From Teredinibacter haidensis (GTDB lineage Bacteria > Pseudomonadota > Gammaproteobacteria > Pseudomonadales > Cellvibrionaceae): a DNA stretch of 64,000 nt. The DNA is taken from positions 806,001 through 870,000 of the forward strand of contig NZ_CP060084.1 in the NCBI RefSeq assembly GCF_014211975.1. The letters run 5' to 3'. This document shows, one piece after another, positions 16,863 to 24,313 of this stretch. The position numbers and the translations under genes were made by a program. Under the pieces are notes generated by a model. It was not told where the DNA came from and made no database searches. It saw only the letters and a program-made list of their open reading frames with translations. The stretch's first letter is position 1. The number at the start of each line of letters is the position of its first letter.

Positions 16863-18302
16863 TTAGGTTGAGCTGTTGAGAATCGTGGGTTGAATTATTT
16901 GCTGTTTGAAACGTCCGAAAAAGTCGATCGTCATATTGTATGTGTCGGATAAACTTGGATAGATTCCATTGGCTATATCTGGTGTTAATGTATTCTCATT
17001 AAGAGGTGACCCGTCCAAATCGAATGGAACGTGTAAAAGCACTTCATCGATAGGTGGATAGTTAATCCCTAGTTCGTCGTTAGACTCGTTACTGGTGCAT
17101 TCGGTGAAGGATGTTTGTTCTTCCATTACGTCAATGGATACGGTGTGTTCCTCGGGAACGTCTTCCGCTACTCGTTGTGCAAATGCAATTAAGTTGGGCT
17201 CTGCTGGCATAAATAGGTATCCGGGAGAGTCATGTTTTCCTGAAGAGCGGAGAACCCTTCCAAGCACTTGACGGAAGGCGAGTTCAGTTTTTATTCTGCT
17301 TAAATGGCAGCAGACACGAAGTCGAGGAATATCTGTACCCTCGCTGATCATGCCAACGGAAATAATCCATTTTTGAGTGGAAGATCGGAATTGTTGAATA
17401 ATATCTTGAGCGTCGTCGTGTAAGTGAGTTACGACAGCACTTTCATCACCTGTAACCTCTTTGAGGATTTTAGAAATTTTTAACGCGTGGTTAATACTGG
17501 CTGCAACGATTAGAGCACCTGCGTCACGGTTTTGCTTGCGTAAAGAAGATAGCTGGGCCGATGCCTTTTTGATGACTTGGCGAATGAGGCCGGGATTGTC
17601 GAGTATTTGCTGGTAGCTGCAAGTCGACTCGCTAAGTAGTGATTCAAACGAGTTATAATAGGACTCCCTACCATTTTCTCGTAACGATATCTTCTCGTTG
17701 TCGATGGCTATAATTTTAGGGGCTCTACAAACATAATCTTTAATGGCTTTATTTAAACCGTAGCTATAGTCGCAGTTGACTTTTCCTTGCTCACAATAGT
17801 TAGAGAGTGCAATGGGTATGTTATCTGAACGCCAAGGTGTGCCGGTCAACGACAGCGTATAGGTTGCTCTACCTTGTATGGAGTTAACTATTGTTTGCCC
17901 CCAGCTATTGCCGTTGCCAAACGCGTCGCCGGCACAGTGGTGTATTTCATCAAAAATGGCCAAAACACGGTATTGAGAAAGAATTTCCCAATAGCTTTGA
18001 TCAAGGCTTAGCATTGATTGATAGGTCATTACATGACCCTTGGCACCTAGCCGTCCGTTAATGTGATGTCCAATATGTTGTTCGAGAGAGTGCTGTAAGG
18101 CAGTAGCGATATTAATCGACGGTGAAAAACAAATGACCAAGTCAATCTTGTTGGATTGAAATAACTGTTTCGCCAAAATTGATGCCATGAGCGTTTTGCC
18201 CGCACCGGGGGTCGCAAGACAGAGAAAGTGTGATTGTCCTTGCGCATACTTTCGCCGAATTGCAGAAATCGCCTCTGCTTGCCACTTACGAAGCTTTAGC
18301 AC
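16863..18302 (-). CDS. Superfamily II DEAD-like helicase
   Basis: 479 residues from a GTG at 18302 that overlaps the stop of the gene before it; the longer upstream frame reads through that gene and is unlikely. Motifs in order: Q-like LRKWQAEAI at the start, Walker A ATPGAGKT, motif II DEIHH, motif III SLTGTPWR, motif V GMISEGTDIP and motif VI QVLGRVLRS. These are features of the SF2 UvrB/Res-type helicases. The last ~100 residues are acidic and unrecognised. No nuclease domain is visible. Its position between an unknown coiled-coil gene and a membrane zinc ribbon suggests an uncharacterised defence or mobile-element operon. Confidence 0.8.
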   Translation of the reverse strand: MLKLRKWQAEAISAIRRKYAQGQSHFLCLATPGAGKTLMASILAKQLFQSNKIDLVICFSPSINIATALQHSLEQHIGHHINGRLGAKGHVMTYQSMLSLDQSYWEILSQYRVLAIFDEIHHCAGDAFGNGNSWGQTIVNSIQGRATYTLSLTGTPWRSDNIPIALSNYCEQGKVNCDYSYGLNKAIKDYVCRAPKIIAIDNEKISLRENGRESYYNSFESLLSESTCSYQQILDNPGLIRQVIKKASAQLSSLRKQNRDAGALIVAASINHALKISKILKEVTGDESAVVTHLHDDAQDIIQQFRSSTQKWIISVGMISEGTDIPRLRVCCHLSRIKTELAFRQVLGRVLRSSGKHDSPGYLFMPAEPNLIAFAQRVAEDVPEEHTVSIDVMEEQTSFTECTSNESNDELGINYPPIDEVLLHVPFDLDGSPLNENTLTPDIANGIYPSLSDTYNMTIDFFGRFKQQIIQPTILNSST

Positions 18303-18859
18303 TGCTCTGGCGCTTTGATAGAGATAAGTGTTTCGAGAGCCTTGATCTTGCCAAGGAGGATGGCACTGCGCTCCCTCGCTCGGTTGTAGAGCTCTTGAGT
18401 CTGTATTTTTAGCCCTGGATGAGCAGTGCACAGGGCGTGATATTCTTCGGCTTCCCCAACAGCACAAAGCATGTCCGATCTATGCTGGCTTAACCTTTCT
18501 GATAACTCTCTTATGGCTGTAGTAGCGCTAGGCTTTTCTGGAGAATCTTGTTTTCTGTATTGGCGTTGCTTATTAGTGCTTACTTTAGGGGAGACTTTTT
18601 TATTGTCGGCGCTCTCGCTAAAACGCTTAGCGAGCACATAGGTTGGCCAACCACCTTTCTTGATTTCGCGACTCATTAATTCAGCTTTCATCATTCGAAC
18701 CATATTTCTATAGACAAATTGACGTGCTGATTTTTTGTTCGAATGTTTGCATGCTTTACTTTCTAGGTAGGCTGTTGTCAGTTGGTCTACCGTAAATTGC
18801 TGTTGGGTAAAGGATCTGAGGACAGCAAGTAGCTCAGGCTTGATTTCTATGGTCTTCAT
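18296..18859 (-). CDS. Hypothetical protein, helix-rich, with coiled coil
   Basis: 187 residues, not recognised. The first ~70 look like a winged-helix-like fold (LLAVLRSFTQQQFTVDQL, RQFVYRNMVRMMKAELM, KKGGWPTYVLAKRF), so DNA binding is plausible. A Lys/Ser-rich linker follows, then a coiled coil (~115-180: IRELSERLSQHRSDML, ELYNRARERSAILLGK). It is first in the minus-strand operon, its stop overlaps the helicase GTG, and it shares its upstream region and two palindromes with the divergent XRE gene. It may be the specificity or sensor subunit of the helicase system; this is a guess from position. Confidence 0.55.
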   Translation of the reverse strand: MKTIEIKPELLAVLRSFTQQQFTVDQLTTAYLESKACKHSNKKSARQFVYRNMVRMMKAELMSREIKKGGWPTYVLAKRFSESADNKKVSPKVSTNKQRQYRKQDSPEKPSATTAIRELSERLSQHRSDMLCAVGEAEEYHALCTAHPGLKIQTQELYNRARERSAILLGKIKALETLISIKAPEQC

Positions 18860-18886
18860 CTACTTCTTAGTGTCTATGTCTTTCGG

Positions 18887-18905
18887 TGTCTCGAATTTCG
18901 CGACA
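18887..18905. promoter_or_regulatory. Palindrome, candidate regulator site 1
   Basis: TGTCTCGAATTTCGCGACA is a 19-bp imperfect palindrome in the 73-bp gap between divergent starts. Its TGTC/GACA ends are shared with the second palindrome 7 bp downstream, as expected for paired operators of the XRE protein encoded next door. Confidence 0.5.
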
Positions 18906-18911
18906 TTCTAT

Positions 18912-18934
18912 ATTGTCTCTATCATCGAGACAAT
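18912..18934. promoter_or_regulatory. Perfect inverted repeat, candidate regulator site 2
   Basis: ATTGTCTC and GAGACAAT form perfect 8-bp arms around seven bases (TATCATC). The right arm runs into the ATG of the XRE gene at 18933, so a bound dimer would block its initiation region: a simple autoregulation design. Confidence 0.55.
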
Positions 18935-19184
18935 GAAAACATCTCCTTATTCACCTCACTACGATAGATTGCGCGCTTGGATGAAGCAGAAGCGTGAAGA
19001 CAGTGGTCTATCTCTTCGAGCTGCATCTATTAAGATGGGGAGACATCATTCTGTGTTGGGGAAGATGGAACAGGATAGACGTAAAATAGAGATATTGGAG
19101 TTCATCCAATATTGCCATGTCATTGGTGCTGACCCACAAGAGGGGTTGGAGGTGATGATTCAGTCTTTGTCGGGTGAAAGCTGA
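18933..19184 (+). CDS. XRE-family helix-turn-helix regulator
   Basis: 83 residues from the ATG at 18933; a longer frame upstream would cross the palindromes and is unlikely. LRAWMKQKREDSGLSLRAAS and KMGRHHSVLGKMEQDRRKIE form the HTH of a lambda-repressor/XRE domain, with little beyond it. It faces the helicase operon across two palindromes. Probable role: repressor of that operon and of itself, like control proteins of restriction and defence loci. Confidence 0.75.
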   Translation: MKTSPYSPHYDRLRAWMKQKREDSGLSLRAASIKMGRHHSVLGKMEQDRRKIEILEFIQYCHVIGADPQEGLEVMIQSLSGES

Positions 19185-19243
19185 AACGTAGATACTTAGA
19201 TTTACAGAGTTGTCAAAATCGACAACGGTGGATTTTGAGCGTA

Positions 19244-19933
19244 TTAGTCGTCGAGCCCCTGAGTAGATAACTTCTCGAAAGATTTAAGCTTGCTAATCCA
19301 CTTCTTCGGCAAAGGTTCTTCTTGGAGTTGTTTAAGCATCCTTGCCATTTCTATACTGGTAATAGACAACCGGTTAAACGCAGTTTGTAGATCCTTCATC
19401 TCAATCGCATCTGCGTTTGTTGCGTAGATTGCTCGCAACAATCCACCAAGAGCTTGGCCAGAAAACTTAAGCTTCTTATTAGAAACTCGGCGAATAAATA
19501 ACGTTGCGTTCCCGAATGTAAACTTCCTTGTAGGCCCATCACTCCAATAAACAGTTCTGACCGGTGCTTGCGTTTGAAAGCCAATTTTATAGGCTGCTTC
19601 GACCCCTTGACTGACTAAGCGATACCCATGTTTCTTTGCCCAAAGCCTGGCGATTTCTTCTGGGCTGGTGGTGATGACAATACTTGGGACGCTTGGAAGT
19701 GATTTTGGTGCTGCGTACATCCCTTTGCTAACGCGAACGACTTTGCCAGCTCGGACAAGCTTACCTATCGCTTTTTGAACAGCGCCCTTGGACGCGAGCT
19801 CGTAGAGCTCGTCTATATAGAAAGGCGCGCCACGTTCGAGGTTATTAATGTAGTGAAGGACAATATCTTGAGTGGTCATGTTTGCCAAAAGTTCTATGTG
19901 CCGAGTTTGTTTTGACGGTGCAGTATAAGACAT
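19244..19933 (-). CDS. DUF6088 / AbiEi-antitoxin-like protein
   Basis: 229 residues from 19933; an in-frame ATG at 19879 (MTTQDIVLHYINN) is also possible. The N-terminal half is a winged helix of the AbiEi antitoxin type (FYIDELYELASKGAVQKAIGKL, then VRVSKGMYAAPK), followed by an SPEEIARLWAKKHGYRL segment typical of DUF6088. Relatives often pair with a nucleotidyltransferase toxin (type IV TA), but no such gene is adjacent on either side, so it looks solitary. It is next to a perfect inverted repeat that could be its operator. Confidence 0.7.
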   Translation of the reverse strand: MSYTAPSKQTRHIELLANMTTQDIVLHYINNLERGAPFYIDELYELASKGAVQKAIGKLVRAGKVVRVSKGMYAAPKSLPSVPSIVITTSPEEIARLWAKKHGYRLVSQGVEAAYKIGFQTQAPVRTVYWSDGPTRKFTFGNATLFIRRVSNKKLKFSGQALGGLLRAIYATNADAIEMKDLQTAFNRLSITSIEMARMLKQLQEEPLPKKWISKLKSFEKLSTQGLDD

Positions 19934-19981
19934 GCTTAGAATCGCTAGGGTGTTGAGCCTCAGAAAATGGGTTGCTTGAAT

Positions 19982-20016
19982 CGGTACGGTAGGTACAAGA
20001 AATACCTACCGTACCG
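19982..20016. repeat. Perfect 14-bp inverted repeat
   Basis: CGGTACGGTAGGTA and TACCTACCGTACCG flank a 7-base loop (CAAGAAA). There is no T-run on either side, so it is a poor terminator. It lies 49 bp upstream of the DUF6088 start, at the border of the conflict-gene block and the copper block. Confidence 0.85.
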
Positions 20017-20116
20017 CTGAGAGGGCGTAATTTTATCTAGTTTGTCGAGTCGTGCCCGAGTTTGAAAGTGACAGTCTGTTAGTAGATTGACGTAGATCGA
20101 TTGCGTGATATGTAAC

Positions 20117-20130
20117 ATGACTTAAGTCAA
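20117..20130. promoter_or_regulatory. Palindrome shared by two Cys/His-rich secreted protein genes (copy 1)
   Basis: ATGACTTAAGTCAA contains the perfect 12-bp palindrome TGACTTAAGTCA, 70 bp before the start at 20201. Nearly the same site (35394-35407) lies 71 bp before the paralogous gene at 35479. A -35/-10 candidate (TTGCTC, 17 bp, TAAAAT) lies just downstream at 20141-20169. It is probably the binding site of a metal-responsive regulator; which one is unknown. Confidence 0.55.
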
Positions 20131-20200
20131 TCTATGCCTCTTGCTCGCTAGGCAAATTCGATATAAAATGCTATTGTTGACGATGTAATCTAAGTTAAAG

Positions 20201-20608
20201 ATGAATATGAATTCGTTCCGAACCAACAAAAACACCCGCAAATGGGTGCTTTTCGCACTATTGACCTTCTTGGGTCAGGTAGTGTTGGCGGACGCGCATT
20301 CGAATATGATGTTCAGTAATACAGTCGCTGACACTGCTCTTCAGCCTGCCGTAAGCTCGACATGTCATGGTGACGCAGTTCACCATCCTGAGGCCGCAAC
20401 TCATACCTCTGAAACGGCCACTACTAGTGCTGACAACGAGTGTTGCGATGATGGGTGCCCGATGACAGCATGCCACTCTGTCAGCGCGATTCTAACTTCC
20501 GTTCGACTTGAGACTCTCGGGTTTCGTAACCAATCTTCTTTCTTTTTAAGTCAGGCTGAAGTCATTAAGCCTACTAGCTCTCTCTACCGTCCTCCCATTC
20601 TCGGCTAA
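20201..20608 (+). CDS. Small secreted Cys/His-rich protein (CopL/DUF2946-like)
   Basis: 135 residues with a signal peptide (KWVLFALLTFLGQVVLADA). The mature part has His residues and a Cys cluster (CCDDGCPMTACH), and ends in LYRPPILG. That ending, the size and the layout match the protein at 35479, which ends IRPPIIA, so they are paralogs. Small proteins of this kind (CopL, DUF2946) sit beside copper genes and are thought to bind copper in the periplasm. ATGs at 20201 and 20207 are both usable. It is followed by its own terminator, separate from the cus operon. Confidence 0.65.
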   Translation: MNMNSFRTNKNTRKWVLFALLTFLGQVVLADAHSNMMFSNTVADTALQPAVSSTCHGDAVHHPEAATHTSETATTSADNECCDDGCPMTACHSVSAILTSVRLETLGFRNQSSFFLSQAEVIKPTSSLYRPPILG

Positions 20609-20614
20609 TCACAC

Positions 20615-20643
20615 CCTAATTGCGTCTGAAATTAGGCGTTTTT
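20615..20643 (+). terminator. Rho-independent terminator
   Basis: CCTAATT and AATTAGG arms around an 8-base loop, then CG and TTTTT, 6 bp after the stop of the small secreted protein. It separates that gene from the cus operon. Confidence 0.75.
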
Positions 20644-20722
20644 AAAGCCGAGGATCCCTTTGATCCTCATATTTAATCATTTCCGCAAGCGTTGTTGCTC
20701 GTGGATCTTAGAGGATTAAACA

Positions 20723-21217
20723 ATGAAAGTTGTAACGCTCAGTATTCTTTCAATCATATTTATGGCCCTGGTGGCCTGTTCCGAATCGTCAGCACCTGAA
20801 TCGTCAGAGGCTAAACAAAGCATCGCAATAGAGGTGTTCAAGAGCCCAAGTTGCGGGTGTTGTGGCCTTTGGGTTTCCCATATCGAAGAAAATGGTTTTG
20901 ACCCTACCATCCGCAATCGTAACTCCCTCGATGCCATCAAAAAGAAGCTCAATATTCCCGCCAATATGCAGTCTTGCCATACCGGCGTGACCTCAGATGG
21001 GTATTTCTTTGAAGGCCATATTCCCGCCAAGCATATCACTGCTTTTATAGCCAACCCGCCGGAAGGTGCTATTGGTCTGGCAGTACCGGGCATGCCCGCC
21101 GGTAGCCCAGGCATGGAAATGGGGGACCGTTTCACACCCTATGAAGTGTTATTGGTAAAAGCTGACGGCAGCACCGAACCCTTCGCCACGGTGTCCAGCC
21201 TAGAGGAGCAATATTAA
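20723..21217 (+). CDS. DUF411 metal-binding lipoprotein
   Basis: 164 residues. A lipobox (ALVACS) puts the lipid on C19, so it is membrane-anchored in the periplasm. The DUF411 core has the SPSCGCC motif (C44, C46, C47) in a thioredoxin-like first strand/helix, SCHT, and GHIPAKHI. DUF411 proteins occur in copper and silver loci and probably carry Cu(I). It is first in the cusCBA-like operon: the stop TAA overlaps the ATG of the outer membrane factor. A 7-bp inverted repeat (GAGGATC/GATCCTC, 20650-20668) lies upstream; its role is unclear. Confidence 0.85.
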   Translation: MKVVTLSILSIIFMALVACSESSAPESSEAKQSIAIEVFKSPSCGCCGLWVSHIEENGFDPTIRNRNSLDAIKKKLNIPANMQSCHTGVTSDGYFFEGHIPAKHITAFIANPPEGAIGLAVPGMPAGSPGMEMGDRFTPYEVLLVKADGSTEPFATVSSLEEQY

Positions 21218-22554
21218 TGCACTTTGACTACAAAATTTGGAGGCCCATGGTATGCGCCTCGCTGGTTGCCTTGTCGGCAACCTTAGCACACGCCGATTCT
21301 TACTCTCTTGAGAATGCGGTGACAACAGCCCAACGACAAGACCCATGGGTTCAGGGAAGTTTGAAGCGCCAAGAAAGCCTTGATGCGCTGAGTGTTGAAG
21401 CGGGCTCGCTTCCGGATCCCTCAGTCAGCTTGGGCGTGGCAAACCTTCCGATAGATACCTTTGATTTTTCTCAGGAGGGGATGACGCAGTTCAAAGTGGG
21501 TGTAAGCCAAATGTTCCCGCGCGGCAAAACGCTCTCACTCAAACGTGAAAAGCTACAAAAGTTGAGTGAGATGCAGCCCTATGCGAGAGCGGATCGAAAC
21601 GCCCAGGTTGCTGTTACGGTTGCCCAATTGTGGCTGGATACCTATAGAAGTGAACAGACAATCTATTTGATAGAGCAGGACCGGGGGCTTTTTGAGCATC
21701 TGGTCGACGTGGCTCAATCCAGCTACACCACGGCTTCCGGAAGAACACGTCAACAGGACCTCGTCAGAGCGCAACTCGAACTGACTCGGCTGGACGACCG
21801 CCTCACGCGTTTATACCAGCAGCGGGATATGTCGCTCGCTAAGTTGGGTGAATGGTTGGGTGACCCGGTCATCACTCTTTCCGAAAACGAGAACTCAGAA
21901 AGCCTCATTGAATTGAAGGCGCCTGGCTTGATAAAAGAACGAGATCGCTCTACGAAGCTTCGTCAGTTGTCAGAGATCTTGAGTCGCCACCCCAAAATAA
22001 AACGCATTGACCAAAAAATTAACGCGTTTGACTCCGGTGTGAAACTAGCGAAGCAAAGCTACAAACCGCAATGGGGGGTTAACGCGAGTTATGGTTATCG
22101 GGATCAAACACCCATGGGCGATGATCGCTCAGACTTTTTTTCTGTTGGTGTGAGCTTCGATGTGCCCTTGTTTACGGGTAAGCGACAAGACAAAAAGGTG
22201 CAATCGGCTAATGCTGAATTAGAAGCCGTGAAAACCGAGCGTGCGCTAGTACTGCGACAATTGAAAGCCGGCTATGACTCGGCAGAAGCCATGTACCTCA
22301 GGTTAGTCGAACGGAAGTTTTTATTTGATTCCCGTTTGCTAAAAGAAATGGCCGAGCAAGCGGAGGCTTCTCTTTCCGCTTATACAAATGACGACGGTGA
22401 CTTTGCTGAAGTCGTGCGTGCGCGTATTGCTGAACTTAATGCACGGATAGAAGCATTACATGTGGATATCGACATGCAAAAGAACATTGCCCAGCTTAAT
22501 TATTTTCAGGCGGGCACCCCATCTACAAAAGAATCTAGCCGCGCTGCGCTTTAG
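21217..22554 (+). CDS. cusC: CusC-type outer membrane factor (TolC family)
   Basis: 445 residues. A signal peptide (CASLVALSATLAHA) is followed by long amphipathic helices and two beta-barrel stretches, as in TolC/CusC; ASYGYRDQTPMGDDRSDFFSVGVSFDVPLF is typical of the outer membrane strand region. It forms the exit duct of the Cu(I)/Ag(I) efflux pump. Its ATG overlaps the DUF411 stop and 25 bp separates it from cusB. The family is broad, so the specific name rests on context. Confidence 0.85.
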   Translation: MHFDYKIWRPMVCASLVALSATLAHADSYSLENAVTTAQRQDPWVQGSLKRQESLDALSVEAGSLPDPSVSLGVANLPIDTFDFSQEGMTQFKVGVSQMFPRGKTLSLKREKLQKLSEMQPYARADRNAQVAVTVAQLWLDTYRSEQTIYLIEQDRGLFEHLVDVAQSSYTTASGRTRQQDLVRAQLELTRLDDRLTRLYQQRDMSLAKLGEWLGDPVITLSENENSESLIELKAPGLIKERDRSTKLRQLSEILSRHPKIKRIDQKINAFDSGVKLAKQSYKPQWGVNASYGYRDQTPMGDDRSDFFSVGVSFDVPLFTGKRQDKKVQSANAELEAVKTERALVLRQLKAGYDSAEAMYLRLVERKFLFDSRLLKEMAEQAEASLSAYTNDDGDFAEVVRARIAELNARIEALHVDIDMQKNIAQLNYFQAGTPSTKESSRAAL

Positions 22555-22579
22555 TGAAGCGCAACGATAGGAGAAAAAC

Positions 22580-24310
22580 ATGAATACATCAGACATATTT
22601 AAGCCCGCAACGCTTGTTGCCGCAATTTCGGGCGCCCTTGTGGGTGGTCTACTGACCCTCTCTCTGGGCGGTGGAAATAGCAGTTCCGAGACGTCATCGG
22701 ATGCCAAGCAAGAACCCTTGTATTGGGTGGCGCCGATGGATCCGAATTATCGACGCGATAAACCGGGTAAGTCGCCCATGGGCATGGATCTTATTCCAGT
22801 CTACGACAAAGGTGCAAAAGCCAATGACGAAGGCCCCGGAACAATCAGCATATCGCCCGATGTGATTAATAATTTGGGGGTTCGCACCGGCTTGGTTGAG
22901 CGTCAGCCACTTCATACTGAAATTGTCACCGTCGGATATGTTAAATACGACGAAGACAAGCTAATCCACATCCATCCTCGAGTCTCCGGCTGGGTGGAAA
23001 AATTATTTGTTAAGGCAGCCGGTGATCCGGTGCAACAAGGCGAGCCTTTGTATTCGCTTTATTCGCCGGAATTAGTCAATGCACAAGAAGAGTTGGTGCT
23101 CGCACTTAATCGTAAAAACTCACGCTTAATTCAGGCAGCGGAAGACAGGCTTAAAGCCTTACAAATTCCAGCGGCCTCCATTAAAGCGCTGAAGCAGACC
23201 TTAAAAATTCAGCAAACAGTGACGTTCTACGCCCCCCAAACCGGCGTGGTTGATAACCTGAATATTCGAGAAGGCTTTTACGTTAAGCCAGGCACAACGA
23301 TGCTCAGTATCGGCGCATTGGATCAAGTATGGGTAGACGCGGAAATCTTTGAACGCCAGGCGGCCCTGGTTAAAGCCGGCGATCCTGTCACGATGAACTT
23401 GGACTACCTGCCGGGTAAAACCTGGTCAGGTCAGGTGGATTATATTTACCCAACACTCGATAGCAAAACACGCACAGTGCGTCTTCGCCTTCGTTTTGAA
23501 AATCCAGATTTTGCGCTCAAACCCAATATGTTTGCGCAAGTTGCTGTGCACTCCGATAGTGCTGAGCAATTACTTGTCATCCCAAGGGAAGCACTTATTC
23601 GTACCGGCAGCCAAGACCGGGTTGTATTGGCCTTGGGAGAGGGTAGTTACAAATCGATTGCCGTCAAAGTTGGGCGTGAAGATCAGTCAATTGCTGAAAT
23701 CATCGAAGGCGTGAGCGAAGGGGATAGGGTAGTGACATCGGCCCAGTTCTTACTCGATTCCGAGTCTAGCAAAACCTCAGACTTTAAACGAATGCATCAT
23801 GGCGAAGATCAGCCCAGCTCAGTGTGGGTTGCCGCCACGATCGAGAGCGTAATGCCTGATCATCGAATGGTGACGGTCAAACATGATGCGATTGACGCTT
23901 GGGAATGGCCTGAAATGACCATGGATTTTCAGGTTAACCCAAAAGTGAATTTTGAGGTGTTAGCACCCGGTACTCAGCTGCACATGGAAATTACCAAGCT
24001 CGATAATGGGCAGTATGAAATGACGGGTACACATATTATGAATGGTGAGAGTGAGAACGAAATGTCTTCGGAAGATGAAGAGAGCGTGGATCATAGTCAG
24101 ATGAATCACGGTGAGATGGATCACTCCAAAATGGATCACAGCCAAATGAATCATGGTGAGATGGATCATTCTAAAATGGATCACAGCCAGATGAATCATG
24201 AAGAAATGGACCATTCACAAATGAACCACAATGGCATGGAAACTAACGCGGTTGATCACTCAAAGATGGATCACTCCAATCACCAACAGCACTCAGGTGA
24301 CGGGGAGTAA
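22580..24310 (+). CDS. cusB: CusB-type adaptor fused to CusF domain and Met/His tail
   Basis: 576 residues. Order: an N-terminal membrane anchor; a heavy-metal-binding domain (~47-75, YWVAPMDPNYRRDKPG with SPMGMDLIP); the lipoyl/hairpin/beta-barrel adaptor core (~100-400); a CusF-like OB domain (~412-490: VTVKHDAIDAWEWPEMTMDF, with the Cu(I)-binding Trp and Mets); and a tail of MDHS/MNHG repeats (~504-573). The adaptor links CusA to CusC and hands over Cu(I). In E. coli CusF is a separate protein; here it is built in, with an extra metal-collecting tail. 3 bp separate it from cusA. Confidence 0.92.
   Translation: MNTSDIFKPATLVAAISGALVGGLLTLSLGGGNSSSETSSDAKQEPLYWVAPMDPNYRRDKPGKSPMGMDLIPVYDKGAKANDEGPGTISISPDVINNLGVRTGLVERQPLHTEIVTVGYVKYDEDKLIHIHPRVSGWVEKLFVKAAGDPVQQGEPLYSLYSPELVNAQEELVLALNRKNSRLIQAAEDRLKALQIPAASIKALKQTLKIQQTVTFYAPQTGVVDNLNIREGFYVKPGTTMLSIGALDQVWVDAEIFERQAALVKAGDPVTMNLDYLPGKTWSGQVDYIYPTLDSKTRTVRLRLRFENPDFALKPNMFAQVAVHSDSAEQLLVIPREALIRTGSQDRVVLALGEGSYKSIAVKVGREDQSIAEIIEGVSEGDRVVTSAQFLLDSESSKTSDFKRMHHGEDQPSSVWVAATIESVMPDHRMVTVKHDAIDAWEWPEMTMDFQVNPKVNFEVLAPGTQLHMEITKLDNGQYEMTGTHIMNGESENEMSSEDEESVDHSQMNHGEMDHSKMDHSQMNHGEMDHSKMDHSQMNHEEMDHSQMNHNGMETNAVDHSKMDHSNHQQHSGDGE
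24091..24279 (+). repeat. In-frame tandem repeat coding MDHS/MNHG
   Basis: Imperfect 45-bp units (coding MDHSQMNHGE and MDHSK) repeat about three times with decaying copies after. Codon-level differences between units show it is not a very recent expansion. It encodes the Met/His metal-binding tail of the adaptor. Confidence 0.85.
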
Positions 24311-24313
24311 GGC

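Noticed and set aside
16863..18467. 534-residue version of the SF2 helicase starting at 18467
   Set aside because: The extra 55 N-terminal residues overlap a full upstream gene in another frame and show no helicase motif; the GTG at 18302 fits coupling and the Q-like motif.
19982..20016. Inverted repeat as a rho-independent terminator
   Set aside because: No T-run on either side; stem is long and symmetric, better as a binding or recombination site.
24091..24279. Short repeats that could look like a CRISPR array
   Set aside because: The units are in frame, encode MDHS/MNHG and have no unique spacers; they are a coding repeat in cusB.
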